A stretch of DNA of 15,047 bases from Streptosporangiaceae bacterium (GCA_030040475.1 JASHTQ010000332.1:1-15047); one strand, 5' to 3'; shown: positions 1 through 6,469, counted from the stretch's first letter. Translations and numbers: made by a program. Notes: a model not told the origin generated them from the sequence alone.

Positions 1-566
1 GCGCCGAAACGGGCGTGGGCGTGCAGGAAGCTGCCGGTCTCGGCGATGTGCACCCAGGTCAGCAGCCGCGGGTCGGATGCCGCGTACGGCCGCCCGCCGG
101 GCACGGTACCGGTGATCGCCTGATGCACCGCCCGGACCCGCGCGATCGCCTCCTGCGCGTCGCCGGCCTGGCCGAACGTGGTGACTGCGAGGAAGTAGCT
201 GGTCCGCTGCAGGCGCCCCCACGGATCGCCGCGGTACCCCGAGTGCCCGGCCACCGCGGCCATGGCCAGCGGGTGCAACGACTGCAGCAGCAGCGCCGTG
301 ATCCCGCCGGCGAACATCGACGCATCCGCGTGCACCCGCCGGATCGGCCGGTCCGCGGCGAACCAGCCCTCACCGGGCAGCCGCCGCCGCGCCGGGTCCG
401 GCGGCCCGGCGACGCGCGCGACGATCGCGGCACCGATACGGCGGCGAACCCGGCCGGCCACATCCTGGCCTTCCATCTCGTCATTATCCCCGCCAACGGT
501 TTCCGCCAGCCGCGCGGCAGGTGCGGGCTGACCGCCCCCCACTCGGACGCAGCCCGATCCTCCCAT
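1..566 (-). CDS. MpaB/DUF2236-family oxygenase-like protein, C-terminus beyond window edge
   Basis: The minus-strand frame is open from ATG at 566 to the window edge, giving 188 residues without a stop. The first ~75 residues are Gly/Arg/Pro-rich. They are followed by the family hallmarks: a helix ending LLLQSLHPLA (about residues 92-101, His98), GHSGYRGDPWGRLQRT (about 108-122), SYFLAVTTFG, ARVRAVHQAITGTVPGG (His148) and TWVHIAETGSFLHAH (about 170-184, His173). This pattern is typical of the ER-bound oxygenase mpaB/Lcp-like domain (DUF2236), in which conserved His residues bind haem or metal. Members oxidise varied substrates and the substrate here cannot be inferred. A GGAGG lies about 15 nt upstream of ATG 566, a rather long spacing. 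ATG at 476 is an alternative start that would remove the low-complexity N-terminus. The C-terminal third lies outside the window. Family assignment is strong; function is open. Confidence 0.85.
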   Translation of the reverse strand, partial: MGGSGCVRVGGGQPAPAARLAETVGGDNDEMEGQDVAGRVRRRIGAAIVARVAGPPDPARRRLPGEGWFAADRPIRRVHADASMFAGGITALLLQSLHPLAMAAVAGHSGYRGDPWGRLQRTSYFLAVTTFGQAGDAQEAIARVRAVHQAITGTVPGGRPYAASDPRLLTWVHIAETGSFLHAHARFG

Positions 567-729
567 CGCACTTCGTGATGTCCTCCGGTAAGCCCGCGCT
601 CACTGAGCCGCATTCGTTAGGCGCGGTTCGGCCCTTCATGGTCCCGTCCGCGACTGCCCCGCCGAAGGGTTAATCTGTGCGCTGGAGCATGGCCGGTCCG
701 CTGCTCGGGGGTGTCCGTGTCTGGCCTGG
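567..729. other. Intergenic segment
   Basis: This segment lies upstream of the MpaB-like gene, which is transcribed leftwards. It includes the GGAGG-type ribosome binding sequence of that gene (minus strand, about 582-588). I see no other gene, terminator or convincing promoter. Confidence 0.4.
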
Positions 730-976
730 TTACCGGCTGCTGGCCGGCCACTGATCCGGGTCATGCGCGGCGACCGCGGCCAGAACGCGGTCGATGATCG
801 CGGTGAGCTTTGTGTCCGGCGGCGCGAGGTAGTGACCGGGCACTGCGCTGCTAGCCGGCCGCGGCTGGCGCAGGTCCGGGCCGGGCATCGGACCTTGGCG
901 CCGGGGTGTGCGTGACCTCGCCCGCTGGCCCGGCCTGGCCGGTAAAGCTGGTCAGCGCGGCCAGGAAGCCATGCAT
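730..976 (-). pseudogene. Possible decayed small gene, unrecognised, with a frame change near 890
   Basis: Two adjoining minus-strand frames show strongly GC-biased third positions. The upstream part starts at ATG 976 and reads MHGFLAALTSFTGQAGPAGE. It is open to 851 but loses its coding look near 890. The downstream part runs from ATG 888 to TAA at 730 (52 aa), includes PGHYLAPPDTKLTAIIDRVL and ends in DQWPASSR. The simplest reading is one short gene of about 80 codons broken by a frameshift near 890. Alternatively the 730-888 frame is a small intact gene. Neither part matches a family I recognise, and no clear ribosome binding site precedes either ATG. The call rests on codon-position bias alone. 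Confidence 0.25.
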
Positions 977-1185
977 GCTACCCGCCGCGGCGACAGACGC
1001 AGACCGCCCCACGGCGGTACCATAACCGCAGCCACCGGACACGTACGGCCCAGCCCGGCCCCGGCCATGACGATCCCCCGCCGGGGCACCTGGCCGTCGA
1101 CACCGGCGGGTTCTTTGTTCAGGTCTGCGCAACACACAAGGAGTTTGCGGCGTCTTCATGGCAGCCGGGGGATTCGGAGGCCAGC

Positions 1186-2229
1186 ATGCGGACCATCACG
1201 GTAAGACGGCGGGTACTAGGCTGGCTCGGCTTGCTGGCCACAGTGGCGGTGGCCGGATGCACGGCGATCTCGACGTCAGGCCCGGCCGCGCCGCGCCCCG
1301 GCCGGTCAGCCAGTCCCGCGGCGGCCACCGCCGTCTCGCCCGGGGCGGCCTCCGGTTCTGTGCCAGCCGGGCCGGGCGGCGTCCGTAATCTCCCGGTCAG
1401 CCGGGATGTGCGCGATGAGCTGACCACGGCTTATGTGGACTTCAGGGGGATCTCGCTGTCTGATGTAGCGGGCACCATACCTGGCAGCGTCTACTCCGCC
1501 TACGATCCGGCTACGGACACCTACTGGGCCGAGGCCACCTTCGTGCCGTCCCGCACGGCCTCACCCAAGGTCTTGGTGGGTTTCCAAGACGGCGGCTCCA
1601 TCGGGCTGTTCGCCAGGGCCGCCCGCACCGGCTGGCAGGTGTGGCTGGGCGGGGAACCCGTCGTCTGCACCGAGGTGCCGTTCTTCCCGCCCGCAGTGCT
1701 GACGGCCTGGTCGCTGCCGACACCGGCCGAACGAGCGGGTGCGCCCGGCTGCGCGGCACGATCGGCTCACCAGGTGAGTTCGCAGACCTTCGCCGTCACC
1801 ATCTCCATTCCCGCCGACTGGCAGCCGACCCCTGACCTGGGACCAGACCAGTTCGGCTACGACGGCTCGGGCTGGGTGCAGCTAAACGCCATGGTCGAGC
1901 CCTCAGGGCTGCACTATGCGTGCACCGTAGCGGCCACCGGCAACGTCTCGCACCCCTACGGCCTGCACCCGCAGATCATCTACCGCAACATCGGCGGCCG
2001 GCCGGGCTGCCTGATCTTTCCGTCCAGTGACGGTCCCCGTCGAGCCCACCGGACCGGGTACCCCGCGTTCCAAAATAGCGCCGCGCTGGTCGAATACCGG
2101 CAGCCGGTATCGGCAGGGAGTGGTTGTCTTACCCCCACGGGACAGCACTGCCTGTATTCCCTGCTGATAATCGACGCTGACCCTGCGCACCTTGCGGCCA
2201 TCGCGGATAGCGTCCAGCTGCATCACTAA
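1186..2229 (+). CDS. Secreted lipoprotein of unknown function
   Basis: This 347-aa protein starts at ATG 1186, preceded by GGAGG with a 5-nt spacer (ggaggccagcATG), which fixes the start. The N-terminus is a classic lipoprotein signal: basic MRTITVRRR, hydrophobic VLGWLGLLATVA, then the lipobox VAGC with Cys25 as the predicted lipidation site. Residues ~27-65 are an Ala/Pro/Ser-rich linker, as in actinobacterial lipoproteins that extend from the membrane into the wall. The globular part (about 70-347) holds several Cys (in VVCTEVPFF, PGCAARS, YACTVAA, GCLIFPSS, GCLTPTGQHC) that could form extracytoplasmic disulfides, and ends IIDADPAHLAAIADSVQLHH. I recognise no enzymatic motif. The protein would be exported by Sec, lipidated by Lgt and anchored on the outer face of the membrane. 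No operon partner is adjacent. Confidence 0.88.
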   Translation: MRTITVRRRVLGWLGLLATVAVAGCTAISTSGPAAPRPGRSASPAAATAVSPGAASGSVPAGPGGVRNLPVSRDVRDELTTAYVDFRGISLSDVAGTIPGSVYSAYDPATDTYWAEATFVPSRTASPKVLVGFQDGGSIGLFARAARTGWQVWLGGEPVVCTEVPFFPPAVLTAWSLPTPAERAGAPGCAARSAHQVSSQTFAVTISIPADWQPTPDLGPDQFGYDGSGWVQLNAMVEPSGLHYACTVAATGNVSHPYGLHPQIIYRNIGGRPGCLIFPSSDGPRRAHRTGYPAFQNSAALVEYRQPVSAGSGCLTPTGQHCLYSLLIIDADPAHLAAIADSVQLHH

Positions 2230-2504
2230 AACGGCCGCGGCTACACAGGCGCTGGGTCTGACCGTTCCCCGAGTTGCCTTCCTGTGCCGCAAGGTTCAGG
2301 TGCTATCGCAAGCACAGCGGGGCCGGCTCGCGGCAGACCTCAAGACCGAGGCGTCAACAAGGACGATCCCGAGTCAGTTCACCGCACCAGCAACAGCCCC
2401 TTGCCCTGGTATGGCCGCGGATTCACAGCCGGAACACCCAACCACGCCATCGGAGCACACCGAACTGGCAATTCTGTGCGGCCCGCGTGGCGATCTCGCC
2501 ATCC
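2230..2504 (+). other. Intergenic stretch, no supported gene
   Basis: The segment lies between two converging genes, the lipoprotein (+) and the PIN pseudogene (-). Open frames exist but lack a plausible start signal or family resemblance. No rho-independent terminator with a T-tract is visible. Confidence 0.4.
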
Positions 2505-3600
2505 TTAATGGAGCGCCGAGTCGGCGATGCGGAAATCGCAGCCAGCCTTTCCGGTCACGCTCAGTAAACTGCAGCTGGTCAGCGCTAACTTAGGTGCGGA
2601 AGTGTCCGCTGATAGGCGAGAACGATGCTGCGGCTCACGCTGGATCCCGCCCTGGAGATCTGACCCGCAATCCCGGATGCCCCGCATGTTAAGCAGTTGC
2701 TGGTTTTGTGGGGCTTCTGCTTTCGGCCGCTTTGGCCTGGGCGTAGGTTCATCCCCCAGTGGTTTGGTGAGCTTCAGTACCGGTAGGTCTGCTTCTCGTG
2801 CCCGGAATGTCTGCCCGGTGTCGAATGTCACCAGGGTGATAGGTTTCCCAGCCAATGGCCCAGCCGCTAGCGCCCTGTCAATGATCTCGTCATCGTTGAC
2901 CGGCAGTCGGACATGCCCGGCGGGTCATACAGGATCTCCATGTCGACGGCGCCGCGGACGCCGAATTCTCCGTCTCGCACCACCCCGCGCCTGTGTTGCT
3001 TGGGGGAGAAGATGCGTTCCAGGAACCCGAGCGTGTAGGAGGCGCGCCATCGTTTAAGCTCCTCACCTTTGTTCTTGATGCCGTCGAGCTCATCGATGAC
3101 GACCATGGGGACCAGAAGGTGGAGCCTCTTGTCCGGGAACGCGGTCAGGGCCGGGGCGATGTCCAGCTTTTCGAGCTTGTCCTCGTGCTCGATATAGACG
3201 CTGGTGTCGAGTACCGCATACAGGTCGTCGGCATCCCACTGCGGATTCGGGCTCCGCAGATCTTTGATGATCTCGTCCAGGGCTTCGGTCCGCAGCCGCA
3301 GCTCCATGTCGATCAGGCCATTCAGCACGCGCTGGGTGCCGGCGTCTGTACTGGTGATACTGCCCATGGCGGTGAGCAGCCGGTCATAGCCGCGGGTGAA
3401 GATGAGTCGGTCAATGTCAGTGGCCTTGATCCGGTTGTTGAGCATGCTGGCTGATCTGGCTGCCATTCCAGGTAGCCGGTAAGCCGTCCGGCCATGCCTG
3501 CGTTCCCCCGGCCCACGGCATTGCCGACTTCGGCACGGATTCTGGTGAGTGTGTCGATGACGTCGCGGCGGTTCGCGCCAGGGTGCAGGGTGACGAGCAT
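2505..3600 (-). pseudogene. PIN-domain ribonuclease-like protein, broken by two frameshifts
   Basis: Three overlapping minus-strand frames together make one recognisable actinobacterial PIN protein. Part 1 (ATG 3600 to about 3460) is MLVTLHPGANRRDVIDTLTR... to TGYLEWQ. Part 2 (about 3457-2915) continues ARSASMLNNRIKATDIDRLI and contains DTSVYIEHEDKLEKLD and VPMVVIDELDGIKNK, which carry the first acidic PIN residues. Part 3 (about 2914 to TAA at 2505) continues HVRLPVNDDEIIDRALAAG, then PITLVTFDTGQTFRAREADL and KLTKPLGDEP, carrying the distal acidic residues. Each junction is repaired by adding one base: near 3455-3460 and in the GGGC/ATG context near 2914-2920. Family similarity stops near KPLGDEP (about 2750); the last ~80 codons look like readthrough. 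Intact, it would be a single-strand RNase-like domain of about 300 aa. Two sequencing errors could also explain the breaks, but decay is simpler in this setting. Confidence 0.82.
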
Positions 3601-4044
3601 CTCGAGATGCTACCGAGTACCCGGTTTAGCTGCACCTTGTTTCAAGCCACGTAGCACGGGCTCGGCCAAACCGGCGAGCGTCTCGACGGCAGACACCTAC
3701 AATCCGGATCCTGACAAGCTCAAGTGACCTTACGCACCGCAACGGTCGCTAGTCTCGGTCAGCACGCGGGATCCGCCGTTCGGCGCGGCTGGCGGATGGC
3801 GGGATTGATCATCACCCAGGAGCGCAGATCAGGACGTTCGGCGTGCCGCACTCGGTCCGAATTCAGGACGCCCCCGTCGGGGCGCTCGCAGGCCCCTGTG
3901 ATGTTCTCCGAGACCAGTCGCGGTACGTAGGGCGCGATCCGCCGTTGCGTCAGGTGGCCTGCTGGCCCGGTCGGCGGACGGACGGCCTCACGTGATAGTA
4001 TTACGTGATAGATGTAGTACAAGATACTTAGCCGGGAGGTCGTC
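3601..4044 (-). other. Intergenic region with possible coding remnant (minus strand, 3759-3965)
   Basis: Most of this gap carries no supported gene. On the minus strand, roughly 3965 down to TGA at 3759, one frame has GC-biased third positions and reads RRIAPYVPRLVSENITGACE and later RPDLRSWVMINPAIRQPRR. I do not recognise it and see no start codon with a ribosome binding site. It may be the tail of a lost gene. The right end of the gap contains the vapB-like promoter and its repeats, listed separately. Confidence 0.25.
3990..4034 (+). promoter_or_regulatory. Operator repeats and promoter region of the AbrB/VapC operon
   Basis: Two identical 9-bp copies of ACGTGATAG lie at 3990-3998 and 4003-4011, a 13-bp period. 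They overlap a plausible promoter: TTACGT (4001-4006) as -35 and GATACT (4023-4028) as -10, with a 16-bp spacer. Such direct repeats upstream of an AbrB-type antitoxin gene are the expected binding site for conditional autorepression by the antitoxin-toxin complex. A further copy of the same word lies beyond the operon at 4882. The repeats are seen directly; binding is inferred. Confidence 0.55.
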
Positions 4045-4284
4045 ATGGTACTGAACAGCAAAGGGCAGGTGACCATCCCGGCGCACCTGCGGGCCAAGTA
4101 CGGCCTGCACGCGGGGGATGAAGTCGAGGTTGTCGAGAGTGGCGGCACCCTCCAGATCGTCCGCACCGAAGGGGCCGAGAGCAGGGGGGAGCGGCTGGTC
4201 CGGCGGCTACGTAACACCGCCACCGGCCGGGACGTAGCCGGCATGAGTACCGATCAGATCATGGCGCTGCTCCGTGGCGAGTGA
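4045..4284 (+). CDS. AbrB/MazE-type (SpoVT-AbrB domain) antitoxin
   Basis: This 79-aa protein starts at ATG 4045 behind GGGAGG with good spacing (gggaggtcgtcATG). Residues 1-42 form a swapped-hairpin SpoVT-AbrB DNA-binding domain: MVLNSKGQVTIPAHLRAKYG, then HAGDEVEVVESGGTLQIVRT. The GQVTIPAHLR core is diagnostic. The C-terminal ~35 residues, including VRRLRNTATGRDVAGMSTDQ, would wrap and inhibit the toxin. The gene overlaps the downstream PIN toxin by 11 nt, the classic antitoxin-first arrangement of translationally coupled type II modules. It probably represses its own promoter through the ACGTGATAG repeats. Assignment as a VapB-like antitoxin rests on the fold plus the PIN-family partner. 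Confidence 0.9.
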   Translation: MVLNSKGQVTIPAHLRAKYGLHAGDEVEVVESGGTLQIVRTEGAESRGERLVRRLRNTATGRDVAGMSTDQIMALLRGE

Positions 4285-4729
4285 GCCCGCGGCGATACGG
4301 CCAGCCACGTTGGTGGATTCCTGTGTCCTGCTCGATGTCATCACAGGTGATGAGCAATGGGCCGACTGGTCGGCTGTGCAGATCGCGGCAGCCGTGGATG
4401 CCGGGCGGGTGGTGATTAACCCCTTGATCTATGCCGAGGTCTCGGTGGGCTACCAGACCGTCGAAGAGCTCGATGAGCTGCTGCCCGCCAGTGATTACGA
4501 ACGTGAGCCGCTGCCCTACCTGGCGGGTTTTGCTGCCGGGAAAGCGTTCGTACGTTACTGGCGTGGCGGCGGTGACAAGCGATCGCCAATGCCGAATTTC
4601 TATATCGGCGCGCATGCCGCCGTAGCGGGCTATCGGCTGCTGACCCGCGATGTACGCCGGTACCGGACGTACTTCCCGACCATCGACATCATCGCGCCAG
4701 CTCAAGCTGAAGGCGAAACAGCCGGCTAA
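4274..4729 (+). CDS. VapC-family PIN-domain toxin, with Asn at a usual catalytic Asp site
   Basis: This 151-aa protein begins at GTG 4274, inside the antitoxin's last codons. The PIN fold is clear: TLVDSCVLLDVITGDEQWAD (Asp15, Asp21), INPLIYAEVSVGY (Glu55), MPNFYIGAHAAVAGYRLLTR and DVRRYRTYFPTIDIIAP (Asp126). PIN toxins cleave RNA at a metal site built from three or four acidic residues. In the relatives I know, the segment before FYIGAHA usually reads LPDF, and that Asp is one of the four. Here it is Asn108 (codon AAT). The site therefore keeps Asp15, Glu55 and Asp126 but lacks one acid, so RNase activity may be reduced or altered. Length and partner are standard for the family. The substrate, usually tRNA or rRNA in VapC toxins, cannot be told from sequence. 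Confidence 0.9.
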   Translation: MASEPAAIRPATLVDSCVLLDVITGDEQWADWSAVQIAAAVDAGRVVINPLIYAEVSVGYQTVEELDELLPASDYEREPLPYLAGFAAGKAFVRYWRGGGDKRSPMPNFYIGAHAAVAGYRLLTRDVRRYRTYFPTIDIIAPAQAEGETAG

Positions 4730-4960
4730 ATTCCCGCGCGAGCGTGACCCTATTCAATGCCATAGGTAGGTGAGGTACATAAACGGTCGTTCTGCGTCGT
4801 CGGCGCATTCCCGGGTTGCGTGTCACGATCCGCGCTAAATTCGGCGATCTGTTAACAGCAAAGCGGTCTTGGTATCACGGTACGTGATAGAAGGCCTCGC
4901 GAGCCTTGGTACCTGGTGTCGCCTGATTAGTCCGGTCCCGTTTCCCAGCCGGGGATGTGG
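4730..4960. other. Intergenic stretch holding a palindromic operator-like site
   Basis: This gap has no supported gene. It holds TATCAC-GGTAC-GTGATA (4873-4889), a perfect 6-bp inverted repeat whose right part is ACGTGATAG, the word repeated upstream of the AbrB antitoxin. No rho-independent terminator with a T-tract is visible after the toxin. Confidence 0.4.
4873..4890. promoter_or_regulatory. Inverted repeat sharing ACGTGATAG with the AbrB/VapC operator
   Basis: TATCAC (4873-4878) and GTGATA (4884-4889) are perfect inverse complements around a 5-bp centre. The right arm belongs to ACGTGATAG (4882-4890), identical to the two direct repeats at 3990 and 4003. It could be a second antitoxin-binding site or the leftover operator of a lost module. 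Binding is inferred. Confidence 0.4.
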
Positions 4961-5323
4961 TCAGTAACGCGGAGCGCGGGCGTACTGGTCGGCAGTACGG
5001 GCCTCGTCGTGGTGGAGTGCGGTGCGGCAGAGGTGCTCGACGGCTAGCAGGCAGATGGCGAGACGGGCCTCGCGGTCGGGGGATCGCGCCGGCGCCGGCG
5101 AACCGGACCAGGCCGCGGGTGACGGCCGAGGCTGCGGGCGGGCAGCGAGCCGGATGGCCGGCCGCAGGGCGGTGACGTGGGCGACTGGACTGCCGCGGGT
5201 GTCCACGGCGGCGACGCCGTCATCGAATGAGCCGCTTGTAAGGGGCTGGTCGGGCAGCGGCCAGGATCCGGCGGTGGCCCTGCCGGGAATTGGGGTCGCG
5301 GTCTCCCGCCGGTCCGCGCGTAG
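4961..5323 (-). pseudogene. Unrecognised coding relic, start missing or GTG 5206
   Basis: A minus-strand frame with strong GC bias at third positions is open from just after a TAG at 5324-5326 to TGA at 4961. It reads ATPIPGRATAGSWPLPDQPL, then FDDGVAAVDTRGSPVAHVTA, and later REARLAICLLAVEHLCRTAL and QYARAPRY at the end. The coding character extends upstream of the only usable start seen (GTG 5206, giving 81 aa, no good ribosome binding site). The gene therefore looks 5'-truncated by rearrangement near the attachment scar, or starts at a rare codon. I do not recognise the family. The helical, Leu/Ala/Arg-rich C-terminus gives no functional clue. Confidence 0.35.
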
Positions 5324-5412
5324 CTAGGCCGGTGGCGCGGCAGGCGGCCCGGACCGGCTTCAGGCAAGGAAGTCGCGAAGGACGGGCAGATCGCCTGTTT
5401 GCCTGCGTGGTT

Positions 5413-5433
5413 TTGCTCCCCGTCTTGCTCCCC
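5413..5433 (-). repeat. Second copy of the integrase-tail motif (GSKTGSK-coding)
   Basis: On the plus strand this 21-bp stretch carries TTGCTCCCC twice, separated by GTC. It matches 5738-5758 at 20 of 21 positions. On the minus strand both copies can read GSKTGSK, a motif I associate with C-terminal tails of some actinobacterial tyrosine integrases. Here an in-frame TGA lies a few codons upstream, so this copy is at most a relic of an older integrase or of an attachment-region repeat. Confidence 0.4.
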
Positions 5434-5540
5434 GAGACGGACCGGGTCGGCGTTTCTCAGTCCGGCCGCGACTCACAGCACGAGGCTGAGCTGCGAGAAC
5501 TTCCGTGCCGGAAGCCGGGATCCGGGTGTGGTCTTGCCGA

Positions 5541-5637
5541 CATGCAAGAGGTCAAAGATCATCTCTAGATTCGAAATACATCTTTGAGCTGCTAAAATGT
5601 GGAGCTTAGGGGATTCGAACCCCTGACCTCTTGCATG
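5541..5637. repeat. 14-bp inverted repeat flanking the attachment scar
   Basis: CATGCAAGAGGTCA at 5541-5554 is the exact inverse complement of 5624-5637, which belongs to the tRNA-Ala fragment. The left arm stops matching the tRNA just where the T-stem would begin. It is therefore a partial, inverted copy of the anticodon-stem and variable-loop segment. It could be an attachment-region remnant of a second event or a recombination by-product. Confidence 0.6.
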
Positions 5638-5640
5638 CCA
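5600..5640 (-). other. tRNA-Ala(GGC) 3' fragment, putative attachment site (att)
   Basis: Read on the minus strand, the segment runs from the anticodon region to the discriminator base: TGGCAT, GCAAG (anticodon-stem 3' strand), AGGTC (variable loop), AGGGG-TTCGAAT-CCCCT (intact T-arm) and AAGCTCCA (acceptor 3' strand). U70 and A73 suit alanine identity (the G3:U70 hallmark) and the anticodon would be GGC. The sequence 5' of it does not form a D-arm, the anticodon-stem 5' strand or the acceptor 5' strand, so this is not a functional tRNA gene. A lone tRNA 3' end is the usual scar left by tyrosine-integrase elements that target tRNA genes. Given its orientation, the inserted element should lie at higher coordinates, where the integrase-like tail is found. 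Confidence 0.75.
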
Positions 5641-5649
5641 TATAAATCT

Positions 5650-5760
5650 TTACCGTCTCGCAATGTAGCCGGATGTGGCTCTGCCAGCAGCGTTAATCGC
5701 TGTACGTCGCCGGGCATGGCCTGATATCGCCGCTCGCTTGCTCCCCGTTTTGCTCCCCAT
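5650..5760 (-). pseudogene. Tyrosine integrase C-terminal tail remnant
   Basis: A minus-strand frame from ATG 5760 to TAA 5650 reads MGSKTGSKRAAISGHARRRT, then INAAGRATSGYIARR. The tail motif GSKTGSK resembles C-termini of actinobacterial phage-type tyrosine integrases. The stop falls about 10 bp from the tRNA-Ala fragment, the normal place for an int gene that reads towards its own attachment site. No catalytic Arg...HxxR...Tyr region is recognisable upstream (5761-6060), so only the tail survives and the element should be unable to excise by itself. The identification rests on a short motif plus position. Confidence 0.5.
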
Positions 5761-6067
5761 CGACTCCCCGTGCCAGCCATGCTGAGGGCCTTCGGGCAGA
5801 CGCAAGCACTGGCGAATTCCCGTTCGTGTCGCTTTGCCGCACAGCCGCGCGGGACTGGCAGCCCGCCGAGACGCACGCCGCCGAGGGACGGAATGTCGCC
5901 GCGGTTAGGGCCGAGGCTCGATATCGAGGTATCCGTCATAGGGCCGCGATCGTCACGATGAAGTGGCGCAAGAAGCCCTCGGACCCAGCCAGGCCGGAAC
6001 CGATGCGGCGCCACCCGGCCTACGTCCTCACCGCATAAAAGGCCGCCGGCACGCGACCTGCGCCGCC

Positions 6068-6104
6068 TTGGCTATAGCAGCAGATGCATATAGCATCAGA
6101 TGCA
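6068..6104 (+). promoter_or_regulatory. Leaderless promoter with 16-bp tandem repeat before the HigBA-like operon
   Basis: Two tandem 16-bp units, 6073-6088 and 6089-6104, match at 15 of 16 positions (TATAGCA-G/T-CAGATGCA). The second unit ends on the A of the toxin ATG. A promoter fits inside: TTGGCT (6068-6073), a 17-bp spacer, and TAGCAT (6091-6096), followed after 7 nt by ATG 6104. This implies a leaderless mRNA, in keeping with the absence of a ribosome binding site. GATGC-ATATA-GCATC (6083-6097) adds a small palindrome. The repeat is a likely operator for the XRE-type antitoxin encoded two genes on. Confidence 0.6.
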
Positions 6105-6469
6105 TGGCGCTGCTCTATGAGGTGGAGATCGAGCCTGAAGTCCGGTCCTGGCTGGCCAGCCTGTCCGACCGCGACTTCGGCCGGGTCGACTTCCTCGTCG
6201 GCCTGCTCGCCGAGCACGCCCAGGACCTCGGCGAGCCCTATACCCGGCACCTCGGCGGGAAGGTCAGGGAACTGCGGTTCCACCTGCTGCGCCAGCAGAC
6301 CAGGGTCACCTACTGGCTGGCACCGGGCCGGCGGGTGATATTACTGACAGTCTTCCGCAAGACCCGCAGCGCGGAGACCGCCGAGGTCACCCGCGCCCTG
6401 CGCGCCCAGCTGACCTGCGAAACCCAGCACAGCCGGGCCCACGACATATTCGACCGGGAGGTGAACTGA
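6104..6469 (+). CDS. RelE/HigB-type toxin (phage Gp49-like)
   Basis: This 121-aa protein starts at ATG 6104. The frame is open further upstream, but similarity begins here and the ATG sits 7 nt past a -10 box. It reads MALLYEVEIEPEVRSWLASL, DRDFGRVDFLVGLLAEHAQD, then LGEPYTRHLGGKVRELRF, LLRQQTRVTYWLAPGRRVIL and LTVFRKTRSAETAEVTRAL. The order ...EPYTRHLGGKVRELR...RVTYW...ILLTVFRKT is the signature of Gp49-like/HigB toxins of the RelE superfamily. These are ribosome-dependent mRNA interferases with basic residues in the RELR and FRKT segments. The gene is followed one base later by an XRE antitoxin, the toxin-first order typical of HigBA. The C-terminal ~20 residues look disordered. Confidence 0.9.
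   Translation: MALLYEVEIEPEVRSWLASLSDRDFGRVDFLVGLLAEHAQDLGEPYTRHLGGKVRELRFHLLRQQTRVTYWLAPGRRVILLTVFRKTRSAETAEVTRALRAQLTCETQHSRAHDIFDREVN

Noticed and set aside
59..613. Both long frames in the first 600 bp (minus frame starting MRLSERG and plus frame starting MGVQEAA)
   Set aside because: Their translations are Arg/Gly/Pro-rich noise. The third frame on the minus strand gives the MpaB/DUF2236 protein.
2290..2400. Possible helix-turn-helix relic (RGRLAADLKTEASTRTI on the plus strand)
   Set aside because: The start resembles a small actinobacterial HTH protein, but the following residues do not match in any frame, so the likeness is too short.
5600..5675. Complete tRNA-Ala gene on the minus strand
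   Set aside because: The T-arm and acceptor 3' strand are perfect, but the upstream sequence cannot form a D-arm, the anticodon-stem 5' strand or a matching acceptor 5' strand, so only a 3' fragment is present.
5963..6103. Longer N-terminus for the HigB-like toxin
   Set aside because: The frame is open, but the added 47 residues show no family match and the promoter ends 7 nt before ATG 6104.
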